Source: Magnaporthiopsis rhizophila
Taxonomy: Eukaryota; Ascomycota; Sordariomycetes; Magnaporthales; Magnaporthaceae
Length of the DNA stretch: 64,000 nucleotides
Assembly (NCBI GenBank): GCA_003049465.1
Contig: PYSS01000064.1
Span: 124,001-188,000 of the forward strand
Direction of reading: 5' to 3'
Shown here: positions 44,195 to 55,400 of the stretch, piece after piece
Layout: every line of letters starts with the position of its first letter
Numbering within the stretch: position 1 is the stretch's first letter
Notes under the pieces: model-generated
The model's input: the letters and a program-made list of their open reading frames with translations, nothing else
Told to the model about the DNA's origin: nothing
Databases searched by the model: none
Made by a program: the position numbers and the translations under genes

Positions 44195-46304
44195 TCAGCA
44201 CGCGGCAGTTTTAATATCTACCAATCCCTCCATACGCCCTGGCACATCGTCTCTCCGGAATTCTTGACATGCCCTCTCCAGCGGCCACACGACTTCTTTC
44301 AGCATCTCGCACCGCCAGGAGTCCGGTCCAGTCACAGATAGGCCATTGCCGTCCAAGCACCACTCGACGGCCTGGCTAAACTCCAGCCCGGCGGCCTCCT
44401 CCTTGATTTCGCGTCGCCACCCGAGTCCCACAAGAACATCCGTCTCCAGCTCCTCCTGCTTGGTACGAGGCCTCAGCTGTTGATGGTAGCCGCGCTGCCA
44501 TGCCCTTCTCTTCTCGATGCTGCACCTGAAGCAAAGCTCCTCAAGCACGATCCCTAGCCGGCTCAGCGAGGCTTGTCTCACCGCATTGTGGGTCAGACTC
44601 CAGCGTCCCCCATAGCAAGTGTCGACAGCGACTTCTTTGCCCTTGCCTTTATCATCCTCCAATGATGACCGCCCTCTCAAGTGTGGCCTCTCCAGATCTA
44701 AAAGATGAGGCTCTTTTGCGTCCGGGAAGAAGATTATGTCTTTCGTCGTCCAGTGATGTGGGATCCATGGTGATTCCAGAAGCTTGAGGAAGGATCACGC
44801 CAGTGAAAGGGCGATAACCAGCCTCTCCCTGAATTTGAGTGGCGGCAGCTTGTCCTCGTTGATGAGCTGGTGTAATGTGACGAATTCACATCGGAGCATC
44901 GTTTCCTTGGGTTCAGGATACAAATAGTACATGTAGTCTTCTTCTTCGCCACTGTAGTGCAGAACCCCAGCGTGCTGGCCGCCCACGTGTTCAAGCTTAT
45001 GGACAGTGCCGCGCATTTTCGCAAAGGTTGGCGATGAGGGAACTGCTTGTGGTGCAGACTGCACACTTGTCTCCGTGGCAAGGGGTGTCATTTGCGACGT
45101 CGATTGCCTTGATGTGCTTGGCGTGGGTGATTCTGCCCGAGCTCTTGTGTCGACGGCTTGTTTGGTCACGGGCGACGACATCGTGCCAGCCAACTGCCTC
45201 AAGGAGCCGCTCGCGGACGCCATCTTCACCTGCGCGCCAGGCTCCCTCGTGTCACCGAGCCTTTCTTTGTCTCGTGATTTTGACCTGCGCTCTCTGGCCG
45301 CGCAGTCCTCCCCCTTTTTAGCGTCGGCATTCAAGTCATCTTTCGGGACCGGGCCGTCGATTGGCGAAACGCCATCGCCAGGTTTGGGAGCTGCGGCTGC
45401 CTGGGCCTCGGCCTCTGCCAGCATAAGAAATGCCTTGCGCAGCTTCCAGCACATAGCCGACTCCGACGCAGCAAACATCACTTCGTACTGGTGCTTTTGA
45501 TGGGCAGTCTGGTGTTCCAGCAGCATGTGGGTAAGATGAATCATTGGGCAGGAGCAACTGCACCATGTGGCTTGCAAGGCCCAGTAGAGGCCAGTCGCCT
45601 TTTTCCAAAAAGATAGCATGACCGGGTTTGGTTTTGCGGTCTCCCCCGCGAGGGCGGCTCGGCTGCGCTGCTGGTTGAGCTGGGCCACCTTATCGGTCTG
45701 TTCGAGAAGCATCTGGAGCTGTTTGTTGCGTTGTGAAAGCTCTCCGAGTAGCTGCCTCGCTTTTGATCCACCATCGGCACTGAGTGAGAGTCTGTTGATC
45801 TGGTACTCGATGTTTCCCACATCCACGCCAGGGGGCTTTAGTTTGAGCTCTTGTTCCAGCTGGCCGACGGCACTTTGGAATTCTTCCATGATTCCCAGGT
45901 AACGATCGTATGAGGTTCCCGGTCTCGTCTTGATGGATTCTTCAACTCCTGGAAGTCTCCACTCGGGCCCTCCCGGCTGATCGAGGAGCGCTTGGATCCT
46001 GGGCAATATTTATTGTACAAGTTAGGATCAATTGTTTTCCGGCGTCATCCCATGACAAACGCAATCCAGCAAGGGGCCTCATGAATTACCTGGCATCATC
46101 AATCTGGAGGGGGAGCAACAAAGTCTTGATGTTAAGTTCAAAGACGCATTTTTTGTGTTCCAGATCCCTGCTGAGTGTAATGTGATACTCCCAAAATCTC
46201 CTCCAGAACTTGAGCCGCCGATCGACTTTTTTGTAAGTGCCGACGGCCGAGATGATAGTGGAGATTGATGCTAGAACCGCGCCAGCAATTTCGAACCCCG
46301 ACAT
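44195..46304 (-). pseudogene. DUF7580-like fungal protein gene interrupted by an in-frame TGA
   Basis: Coding parts are complement(44195..45998, 46090..46304), with a 91-nt intron (GTAATT to CCCAG). The frame stays open across 671 sense codons but for one TGA at 44795-44797 (codon 473). The N terminus, MSGFEIAGAVLASISTIISA, is the hydrophobic helix found in fungal DUF7580 and HeLo-like proteins. A helical region with YDRYLGIMEEFQSAVGQLEQ follows, then a Ser/Lys-rich linker, then EFVTLHQLINEDKLPPLKFR and ERLVIALSLA. The TGA comes next, and directly after it SFLKLLESPWIPHHWTTKDI, the most conserved DUF7580 block, still in frame. Family function is not established; relatives sit in fungal self/non-self recognition loci. 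Without read-through the product is 472 aa and lacks this domain core. The change could be a true nonsense mutation or a base error. Confidence 0.72.
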
Positions 46305-46778
46305 CGCGTTGTGACTAACAGAAGACGGCGTGGTGGCAAGCAGGCAACCTTTCCACAAAAACCGTGAACTGAGTGGCGAGATGGTAGGAAAGGAGCAAAA
46401 CGAGGGACGAGGGCGAAGATCATATATTGAGGGCGGGGTACGGTCTTACGCAAAGTGCAACTATCACAGCCCAATTAGCACACGACATCACCTATCGAGG
46501 CGGGGTTCGCTCATCAGTCGGATCGGTGTTTGGAGGAGTGGCTGCTAGCCGCTCTCGTGCATTAGAAATGGCCGACCACCCTTCCCAAAAATCTCTCACT
46601 TTCTGGTCAACTATCTATCTACCTTTAGGTGTCTGCCATCTTTCCTCCTAGTAGGTAGCCATTATACGCTCGATAATTTCTTCCTAAGCACTGATATCGC
46701 CGGGACTGACCACCAAGGGTAACGGGCTTTTAATAATTGCGGGCTTGAAACACAAATTCGCACCCAGCGTTCAAGAGA
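46305..46778. other. Divergent region between the DUF7580-like and C2H2 genes
   Basis: 474 bases separating two divergent starts; presumably both promoters. No repeat or gene seen. Confidence 0.45.
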
Positions 46779-48397
46779 ATGTCGCAATGGGGTAATTCAA
46801 ACAAGCGCCTCTCGGATGAGGCGCGGCGAGAAGAACGCCTCTCGGATAAGGCGCGGCGAATAGAGACGCTCATCAGTAGGGCTATGAGGGCTGAGGCGGC
46901 CCGGGCTGAGGCCGCGATTCAACAACTGGCTAAGTCGTCAGCAGATGTTTCTACATCCTCTCAAACCACAACTACGGGGGAGACAGGCCAAGCATCCAAT
47001 TTAACCACTACACCCCCCACTTCCCTTCCGCCATTGCCTCCAATAACCTTTATCCCCCATCCTCACGGAGAGCGTGGTTTTCATGGGAGTGTCGTCTACA
47101 GGTGCGACGAGATTAAGTTTTGCCTGGAAGCTGCTATGTCCGTTATTTCATCAGAAACGGGCCGGGGCGCAACACCCCTCTCGCCATAAACGACATCTAG
47201 GACCAGTTTTGTGTGTGGGCAGGGAACATGTTAGTGGTTCATTGAAAGGAAGCTCGGGTTTGCACCTCAGCTGACTAGTATGCCTGCAGAGGGGCCATGC
47301 TGGAGCCATCTTCCAAGATGTCTCTGGAGAACCGCCTTTCCACTTCCATGGGCGTTTTACGACACATACACAAGCTCCTCGAAGATTTCCAGGCTGCGTT
47401 AGAAGAGACTCTCGAGTTCACTCTGTCAAAGCCGTCTTCGGATGAGAATGACGAGGAGGAGATAGACTCCGAGCTGCTTTTAGAAGATTTGTCCGAGTCC
47501 TTGAAGGGTCTCTTCCGCGCAGAAGCCCTCGTGCGCAAGTCTTCAGCTCCCGACAGATTCACTCAAGCATTAGTAGCTTCAAGCCCCATTGTCTCTCCGA
47601 CGTTCGAGGCAGGGTTTATGGAGACCGAAACTCCAAAGCTGAAAAGAGCCACAGGGAGATCAAAGTGGCTCATTGATAGGCTCGCTCAGGCGAACTTAAG
47701 GCGACACCAGGTTCATCAGCATTACCGGAACCACAAGCAAGCGAGAGGGGCTGATGTAGGAGGGCGTGGCGCGCAGTCCTCCGAAAGCGAACAGCCACCG
47801 GAAGCGGGGGATGATGACACACTTTCATTCGCGGCATCGGAAACGAGGACCAAAGAACTAGGGAGCCGGACTTCTCTGCCTCGCCTTGCGGACCTATCAT
47901 CTGGGCAGGGGGCTTTCGAATGCCCGATCTGTTTTCAACAGTGCGCTTTCAGCTCCCAGGAGGCCTGGGTGCGTCACGCATTCGCCGACATAAGGCCCTA
48001 CGTTTGCACGCACAAGGATGAGCAATGTGACGACCTTCTCTTCCCAGACAGTAGCTCGTGGTTCAAGCACGAGCTATCCCGGCACAGATCCATATTCATC
48101 TGCAAAATTTGCAACTCTGCGCCCTTCGACTCTACGGGAGTATTCAGGGAACATTTGACAGCACATCAGGTTCACACGGACGAAAAGATTGAGGATCTCG
48201 AGGTTGACGGTCGAGTTGTCCAGTCGAGCTTTACGGCAAAGGACTACCCCTTCTGCGACGAATGGGAGACTGCAATCGCCGCTAAAAGCGAGGCAGACTC
48301 GACAACCGGTGACCGGACCACAGTTCAAAGAGCACGTCGCGGCGCATCTGGAACGGATCGCCACGTTCTCGATGCCGGACGGAGCCTGAGCGGGTGA
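46779..48397 (+). CDS. acuF-like C2H2 zinc-finger protein, 3' end frame-shifted
   Basis: Proposed parts: 46779..47141 (least certain), 47201..47229, 47290..48397. The middle joins are convincing: FCVWAGN plus I-GAMLEPSSKMSLENRLSTS restores the FxVWAxNIGA-SLxxRL block of this fungal family; the second intron has a CTGAC branch and ends CCTGCAG. The N terminus is a charged helix with a tandem RLSDEARREE / RLSDKARR repeat. Zinc-finger units follow at ECPICFQQCAF (with RH), YVCTHKDEQC (with KHELSRH) and FICKICNSAPFDSTG (C-x2-C, EHLTAH). After CDEWETAIAAKSEAD the annotated frame turns into Arg-rich sequence (stop 48395), while the +1 frame encodes QFKEHVAAHLERIATF ending at 48389, which looks like the true C terminus. 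Probably a nuclear protein; role unknown in the family. Confidence 0.6.
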
Positions 48398-48851
48398 GTG
48401 AATGAGTACATATAATGTCGATTCTACCAGTCCCTGCCTCCCAGGAGGCATACGACGTGCTAGGGCTACCTAAGTTAACACTAGGCTACATGTTGCTATC
48501 CAGTGGCTAGCAGAATCGAATCCGAAGGCAGGCACATGTATTGATAAGCGGGCAATCGGCAGTAGGGCACGCAAAACACCAGGGCGTTAAAAGCGCTGCG
48601 GGTGGTAGTAATGCGGTCGGCTGGCAAAGCGCCGGAGCAAAATAAAGGCCGTGTTTGGGCCGAGGAGACTATGCGGTCCCCCTGGGCCTAGCTGGGGACC
48701 GACGAGCTTACTGTAGAGACGATCCGGGCCAAGACAAAACCGCATCGTCGGTGCGCGTTCCGCGTGTAACACAGTGTTGACCTGCAAATTTCACCGATGA
48801 AGGGATGTGAAAAGCCTGCGAATTTTCAGGCATATAAATCCCGAGGCAACC
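48398..48851. other. Intergenic region between the C2H2 gene and the APH pseudogene
   Basis: 450 bases with no open frame of interest and no obvious repeat. Confidence 0.45.
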
Positions 48852-49855
48852 ATGTCCAGTCTCAGCTCGCTAGCGAAGAGAGCCATCCATCATAATAGGG
48901 GTCCTGGCATCAATCAATCCGCAGGTTCTTTCACCTCCGTCAGCATCACTCCCTCCACTCCGATGGCGACCGAAACCCCGGTTAGAGACTCCATACGCGA
49001 GACCAGTGACACTACTTGGGTCATTGGCGGGGGGGGATTTGCCTGTCTCGCCGCCTCCAACTGGCGCGTTCTGGAGCGACGGCGCAGGCTCCTTCTACGC
49101 CATCGCCGACGCCCAGCCTGCTCCTGTCGAATCTCGACCACTGCCGCCTACGAGCCCCTTTCTGAAAGTCTACGACGCTGCTGACTGCTCCGCGGTTTGG
49201 ATGATGGGGGAAGCATACTGCAAAGTCCACATCCCTGACCGGCGCATTCCGCGCGCGACACGAGAGCACGTCACGCTGGACAGAGTAAAGAAGCGGCACC
49301 ATCACTACGCCGAGTTCGACGGTCGGTCCTACCTCTTCGTCAGCAAAAGTGCACGGCGATACCCTCGGTCAGGCCTGGGCCAAGATGGAGGAGGACACCA
49401 AGCACAACTGTGTTTTGCGGGTTGTGTCCATAATCAAAGAGCTGGCTGCGTGGCAGTCAGACGAGATATCCGGTGCCGATGGCGAATACATGTCGAACTT
49501 GTTCCTCACGCCACTCGGCACGGAGAAGGACTGCAGTCCCCAAAATCTTCTCCGAAACTGCACAGAGCCGGGCATGGACGTGTCCAAGTTCCTTTTCTAC
49601 CACTGCGATCTGGGACCGGGGAACATCATTGTTGATACGGCGGGAGCAATTGTGGGCATCATCGACTGGGAGACCGCTGGGTTTGTACCCAAGGAATGGA
49701 TCAGAACCAAATTCTGCATTTCAAACGGATTGGACCTCCCCGCCGACGACATGAAGGAGCGGATGGACTGGAGAGGCCGTGTCCAAAAGGAGCTTGGGCG
49801 CGAAGGGTTCCCTGAGATCGGGGAGAGGTGGCTTCCCTGGTGGAGCAGAGACTAA
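48852..49855 (+). pseudogene. Fungal APH-family phosphotransferase, broken by two +1 frameshifts
   Basis: Three frames read in order as one protein. Frame A (48852 on) gives MSSLSSLAKRAIHHNRGPG and SIRETSDTTWVIGG. Frame B (about 49033-49347) gives PPPTGAFWSDGAGSFYAIAD, FLKVYDAADCSAVWMMGEAY, CKVHIPDRRIPRATREHVTL and AEFDGRSYLFVSK. Frame C (about 49349-49855) gives HGDTLGQAWAKMEED, then HCDLGPGNIIVD and IIDWETAGFVPKEWIRTKF, ending LPWWSRD. The HxDxxxxN catalytic loop and the metal-binding DWE of APH/choline-kinase-like enzymes are intact. Each shift is one extra base in a homopolymer (a G run at about 49028-49035; an A run at about 49345-49348). From memory of relatives, about ten residues also seem missing between VKKR and HHHYAEF. 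Substrate unknown. Sequencing indels rather than real decay remain possible. Confidence 0.75.
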
Positions 49856-52448
49856 TGTGGTCCCGTGTTTTCGATTTCAATTTTTGCCTTCTTCCCGAAC
49901 GAATATATGCAAGCGGCACCCTTTGCCTGGCGTGGTGGTAGCGCCAACTGATCACGAGGCCGGAGTGATGACGCGCTTATGATAATACATATACTTCTGT
50001 GTCAGCCCAACCGGTTGCACCAGGAGGCACAGGCGCCCATAGCACCGGGCGGTTGGTTCATGCCGGGAAATCGGATTCACAAGAAAAGTGGTATGGTTGT
50101 TTCGGGACATGGTTATCCCTTCGAGTGCGGTGAAGGTGCCGACCTTCAAATTAGTAAAAAGTTCTCCAGAATTTACCCCCGATAACAATTTCTGGTTGGC
50201 CGAGAGGTGGAAGATCGGCGGGTCAGCACCTTAACCGCACTCGAAGGGATAGACTTGCCACCGCAGAAACCTGTCACGGATCTTTTGTTGATTCAGGATA
50301 TCGCAGGCGGCGGGTGCTTCTTCCGGCTGCCCGAATCCACCTCCATTCGGGCGTCCTCCTCGGGGACGGCTACGGGCGTGTCGCTCTTCGCTCAGGCACG
50401 GCTGGAATCGGGTCCAGTCAGCCAAGTACTGTCTTCCCAACCCGAGCCACTCACAGCTTCTATATCAGCAGAAAGAAGAGCGTAACCGACTTGGGCAGGA
50501 TATGGCGTCTGAAATCGTGACGGGTGCTAGGAGCGAGGCGCGACGCGCCCTAGTCTCATCCCCTTCCCCCAGGGTCCGGACCCTAGAACACGGGCACACA
50601 TCCAGACACCAGCCGCTACGACGCCCTCCAGAGTCCTACTTACATCAACTCTGGCATCCAACCGTACACAGTGTTGTGGAAGCCATGATCGCGTTTTGTT
50701 GGATCACAGGGGCATTGAGAACCCCGGAACGAGCCGTGAATAGGATGACCGAGGAGCGGATGGATAATGGACATGCAGAAGTGCGGTTCGTTTAAACGCG
50801 GGACCCAACAGACGATATACAGTGGCCCCGGAGCGGTACATGGAAAGTTTAAAAAAGGTTGCGGAGCAATTCTAGAAGCACAGGGGAGCTTCCACGGCTT
50901 TCAAGGAAAATGAATCATGTAAAGCTTGGGAGTGAAGCGAGAACAGTGAGTGACTTGGATCAAATTGCGATGTGAACGTCGCCGCCGACGGCCTTGACAT
51001 TGTGATGCTCGGATGCTATCAGACGCAGCTGATATATCGCACAAAACGAGTTCAAAAAGATGCCATGGCGTGTGGGCCTGGTTGTCAATAACGCAGGAAA
51101 GACCTTAGAAAAGCGAAAAAGCGTCTGCAGACACACAAGATTGGGTTGAAACGAGCTCACTGCCTACGCTTTTGCGTGGTTCAAAATTGGACATCACAAG
51201 TTTATGCCCCTCACAAAGTAACGATGTCTCTGGATTCCTGATTTCGTCGTCATCAAACTCTATACAATGCGTACTCATGGCATGACGCAAGCATGCAGAA
51301 AGTGAGTTTCCCGGGGAAACCCTCCATGCTTTATACATACATGACCGTAATCGTCTTGCTCAGCGGCTCCGGTGACCATTAAGTCCCCGCCCGTATCATT
51401 TGGGACGCACCGGTCGCCGGCCGTTCAGGGCCGTCGCTCCGAATCTCCGAGTGATCGGCAAACATGTCGGTGCCTTCGTCCCGGTCGACATAGGTGTCCC
51501 CCGCGTCGGTGACGCCAACGGACTCTTATCGACCAGCCGCCAGAACACCCCATGCTCTAAAGTTTCCATGTCGTGTGCTTTGCTCTGCTGAATTTCCTCC
51601 TCCTCTTCGCCCTATTAGGCTGGAGCGCTGTCCGTACTCCCGACATATGTATCATTCTTTCAGCCGTTCCCTTCGTTTGTCGTACCTTTCCCTTTGCCTT
51701 TTTTGTATAACCATTGACGCGATAGGAAGACGAGAGAGAAAGGAAAAGAAAACATGCGAAGAAAAAAAAATTAGGAAAACAAACGGCTCGAGAATATCCC
51801 CCTGTTTTTTGAAGTCCAAGAACCCCGAGTCGCTCCAGTCAAAGCAAAAAGAAAATGCCATGCAAAACCAAGTTAGACGCGAGGTGGGAAAACAAAAGAC
51901 AAAAAAAAAGGATGCAGCCAAAAAATTGACCATCTCAAAAACCGTACCGCCAGGGCTGGAAAGGGAAAAACAGGTATTACGGGGAAGATATTCGCGAGGG
52001 CATGAGAGGAATAATGGGCTTATGAAAAGATGACCACTCCCTTTATGCAACCGACCGAGAGGAGAGACCAAAAGAAAGGAAACAAAACGCCAAACAGGAA
52101 ACCTGAGGAAAAGACGTGAAAATACGATACCCCAATGATTTTTTTGCTTTTTAAATATTGTACCTGGGAGGATATTGGTACATATACAGACTGGATGGCA
52201 GGAAAGGCAAAGCGAGCCGCCACATGAGCTCGCCGTCCCAAAAGCTGGGTCCCATCCGCCAGGCCATGTCCGTCAATTTTTTCGTCTCTCAGCGAGCGCG
52301 AGGGGTATTGACGACCCATCGCAATGCTCAAGCTCGACTAGTTGTCGGGCATGGATAAATGTGTGGCTGGAGGCCAAGGGAACATGTGCTGTCGGCAAGA
52401 GTCTCTGTTACTCCCGCCTAAAAACAGGCAGCACGTCCCATTGCCTTG
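49856..52448. other. Intergenic region containing a fold-back element
   Basis: 2.6 kb. Apart from the inverted-repeat element at 50114-50251 I see no gene. Frames at 50207-50485 and 51494-52033 (Lys-rich) have no recognised family. The part next to 52449 would carry the 3' UTR of the minus-strand gene that follows. Confidence 0.5.
50116..50249. mobile_element. Candidate MITE: 134 bp, 29-bp terminal inverted repeats, TA flanks
   Basis: The left arm 50116..50144 begins TCCCTTCGAGTGCGG. The right arm 50221..50249 is its reverse complement with 27 of 29 positions matching. A TA dinucleotide lies immediately outside each end (50114-50115 and 50250-50251), the target duplication made by Tc1/mariner-type transposases. 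The 76-nt centre has no coding capacity. A single copy is seen in the window, so mobility is inferred from structure only. Confidence 0.5.
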
Positions 52449-55400
52449 TTAGCTAACCGTCATCATATGCAACCTCGGGCCAAGGCCGCTTGTGGAGGCG
52501 CGAGACTCGGCCGAGGGCCGGCCGCTGATGACGGAGCTGTTGCTATGGCTGCTTTTGAGCAGCCTCTTTGGAGGGCTCGGCGGTGCCGTGGTGGGGTCCG
52601 TGAAGACGCGCGTAAAGGCCGGGCTTCCGTCGCGCCTCAGGTGCCGCTCGCGCTTTGGAGTCATGGCGGGGCTCTGTGTTATAAGCTCGGCCTTGCGCAC
52701 GATGTCGGAGAGGACGTGGAACAGAACGTTGGCCTGCTTGACCAGTTCCTGTAGGCTGTTCGTGTCGAAGAAGAGCTTCGAGTCCGCGTGAGTCTTGAGT
52801 GGAAATCCTTTGACGGGAGCCGAGGAGGAGCGACGCTGTTGCTGCTGCTGCTGTTGTTGCTGTTGCTGCTGCATGGCCTCAATGACAGAGGCGATGACGG
52901 CACTGTCGGGCGTGTCGGTCTGGCGAGTTCGGTTCGGAGTCTGCGGAGTGGCGGGTTTAGCGTGCTCTTCAGGAAACGGCCAGCCGCCAAAGATGTCATC
53001 CTCGGGCGGAAAGACGGAGCGTCGTCGGGCAACCTGACGCTCTCGGACAACAGCCGTCATGGACATGCCAGGCTGCTCAGAAACCTCGAATGACTCTTCC
53101 GAGTAGTTCAAGGAGGCTGCGTCGAAGCCTTCGTCCGTATATCGCTCGCTAACGACGGGGAGGTCAAAGTCGGCCGACTCGGCATCGCCGCTGGCGGCGG
53201 CCTCGTCTTCGTCGGGGGACGCTAGTTTTATGATGTCCTCGGCCTCCTGCCACAGCTCTGCCGACTCGTTCAAAAGATCTAGATCCCGACCGTGGCGGCA
53301 AAGTCTCTTGAGGCCATTGACGAGCAGCGACAGCTCGCGGATCTGGCCTGAGTGGGCCTTGACTGTTGGCTGGGTTGCCTGGATGGAAGCCGGAACGATC
53401 ATGGAGAACCTGTTCCCCGCAGCGTCTCCCTCCGCCAGAGCGATGGGCTCCTCGTCAAACTCGAAATCCTCTTCCCAGTCCTCGCTCACGTTCTTAGGCC
53501 CCGAGGCCCAGGTGCGGAACTTGGCCGGGTTCGACTTGGTCGCCGTCGTCGTCTCGGGCGGATCGGGCACGACAGGGACACTCTGGCTGCGGACGTGGGT
53601 GGCGGTCGGCCCCTTGCGGTTCGAGGCGCGGCCGTTCCTGCTATCCAGCTCCTGCTTTCCATGGACGGTTTTAGGTCTTGGTGAAGGTCCATCGGCGTCC
53701 ATCCTCTCGGGGCAGATGGGCTCTGTCCAGTCGAACACGTTACTACGAGGACGCTCGCTGGGCGTGCCGGTGGCGGCCGAACGGGGACTGCCGTTGCCGC
53801 TGATGCTCGCCAGGGCAAGGCGCAGGCTCCCCCTACAGTTGATGGAGCTGTTCGGAGGCGAGAGATGGTTGCAGAGAGCATTCTCGTCATCCCGAGCCCA
53901 GTCGAAGTCGTCGTCGTCTTCCAGGGATAGGCGGCCAAAGTCACGAGTGGCCAAGGAGAGAGCAGCTGGCGAATCGTCATAGTCGAAGCGTTGTTTGCCC
54001 GACACATCTACAATCGCAGGACGGAAGTCGACGGGCGTGCGGTGTGTAACGCCAGCGTGGCGGACGGGGGTGGCAGAGTTCTCGTCGTCCTCCTCCATGA
54101 TCTTGGTGTCTGCATCCCATGTGCGGCCCAGGATCTCTTGGATCGAGAGACGCTTGGTCTTGCTGTTTCCGGCGGTGCTGGGCGGCGACTCGTCGAACAT
54201 GGACTCGAGCGGCGTGTCGACGTTGCGCACGCGGACAGAGCCACCAGTGCGGATGGATTCGTACATGGTGTCGCTCTTGAAGTCAGTATCATCGTCGTCT
54301 CCCGTCATGAAGGACCGCATATCCAGATCGGATCCTGCTAGCGTGGAGGCGTGCTCGTTGGACACATCCCGGCTGTGACAAAGGATCGAGCCGCCCGGGA
54401 GAGAGGCCGGAAAGGGGCTGGCCTGGAGCTGGTAGTCGTGCCGCCGGGGCGCTGCAGTGGACGAGGCGGAGGAGCCAGCGCGGTGGAGGTCGACGTTGAA
54501 GCTGGAGAGTCGAGGGAGTGGTGGAAGTGGAGAGGAAGAGTTTCTCTGGCGCGTGGCGATGGCGTTGGTATGCAGGGTGCGGCAGGATGCCGGGGGTGGT
54601 GCGGCCGCCGAGACGTCCATGGTCGAGGAGGCCTGTCGCTTGTCAAGGGTGGGCGGAGCAAACAGGCGTTGCAAATCCTGCTTGACCCCGGCCTGTGCCT
54701 CAATTGGCGAGACAGGGCCAACGACAGGCGCTGACACGTTCCGAACGCCTCCACTTTTGCCGTCGGCGCCCCTCTTCTGGCGTCGTAGGCTGCCGGTCCT
54801 TGCGATCCAAGCCGACGTTGAGGTGAAATGCATCGAAATCGACCGCCGCGTGGTTTTGCCAGCCGCGTCCTGTTCTGCCTGGTTGGGCTCCGCAGTTGCG
54901 GAATCGCCCAACGTCGTCTCGGCCCCGGCAGCCTGCTGCGACTTCTCCAGGCCGCCGCCTGCAGCTGCTGCAGTAGTGGGTGGAGCTGCGGGTGGAGCCA
55001 CCGATGGCGACTGAGTGCTCGCAGCACCGCCGCGGCCGGCATCAGCGTCAATGCCCGACATCACCGACGCATTGACCAGGTAAGCGCGAGGCATGCCCGC
55101 ACTCCCCTTGCGTGCATCAAGCGTCCTGGCGGGTAATTGGCCGGGCCCCGGGCTCGCTTCGCTCCCACGCCCAGAACTGCTGCTCCTCGAGCTGGACCTG
55201 ACTACCCGCAAATGGAAAAACGAGCTCCAGCTCCTCCTCTTTTCCAGATTCTCCTCGGGGATGTCCAATTGCGGCCTTGCCTGCGCCGTCGTCGTCGTCG
55301 TCGCCGGTCGGGGCTGCTGGTCGAGAGAGTATTTTGGTTGTGCGTGCGGCAGAGCTGTGTGTGGACTGCCCTGGTACTGCACCTGCTGCAATGTTGCAGA

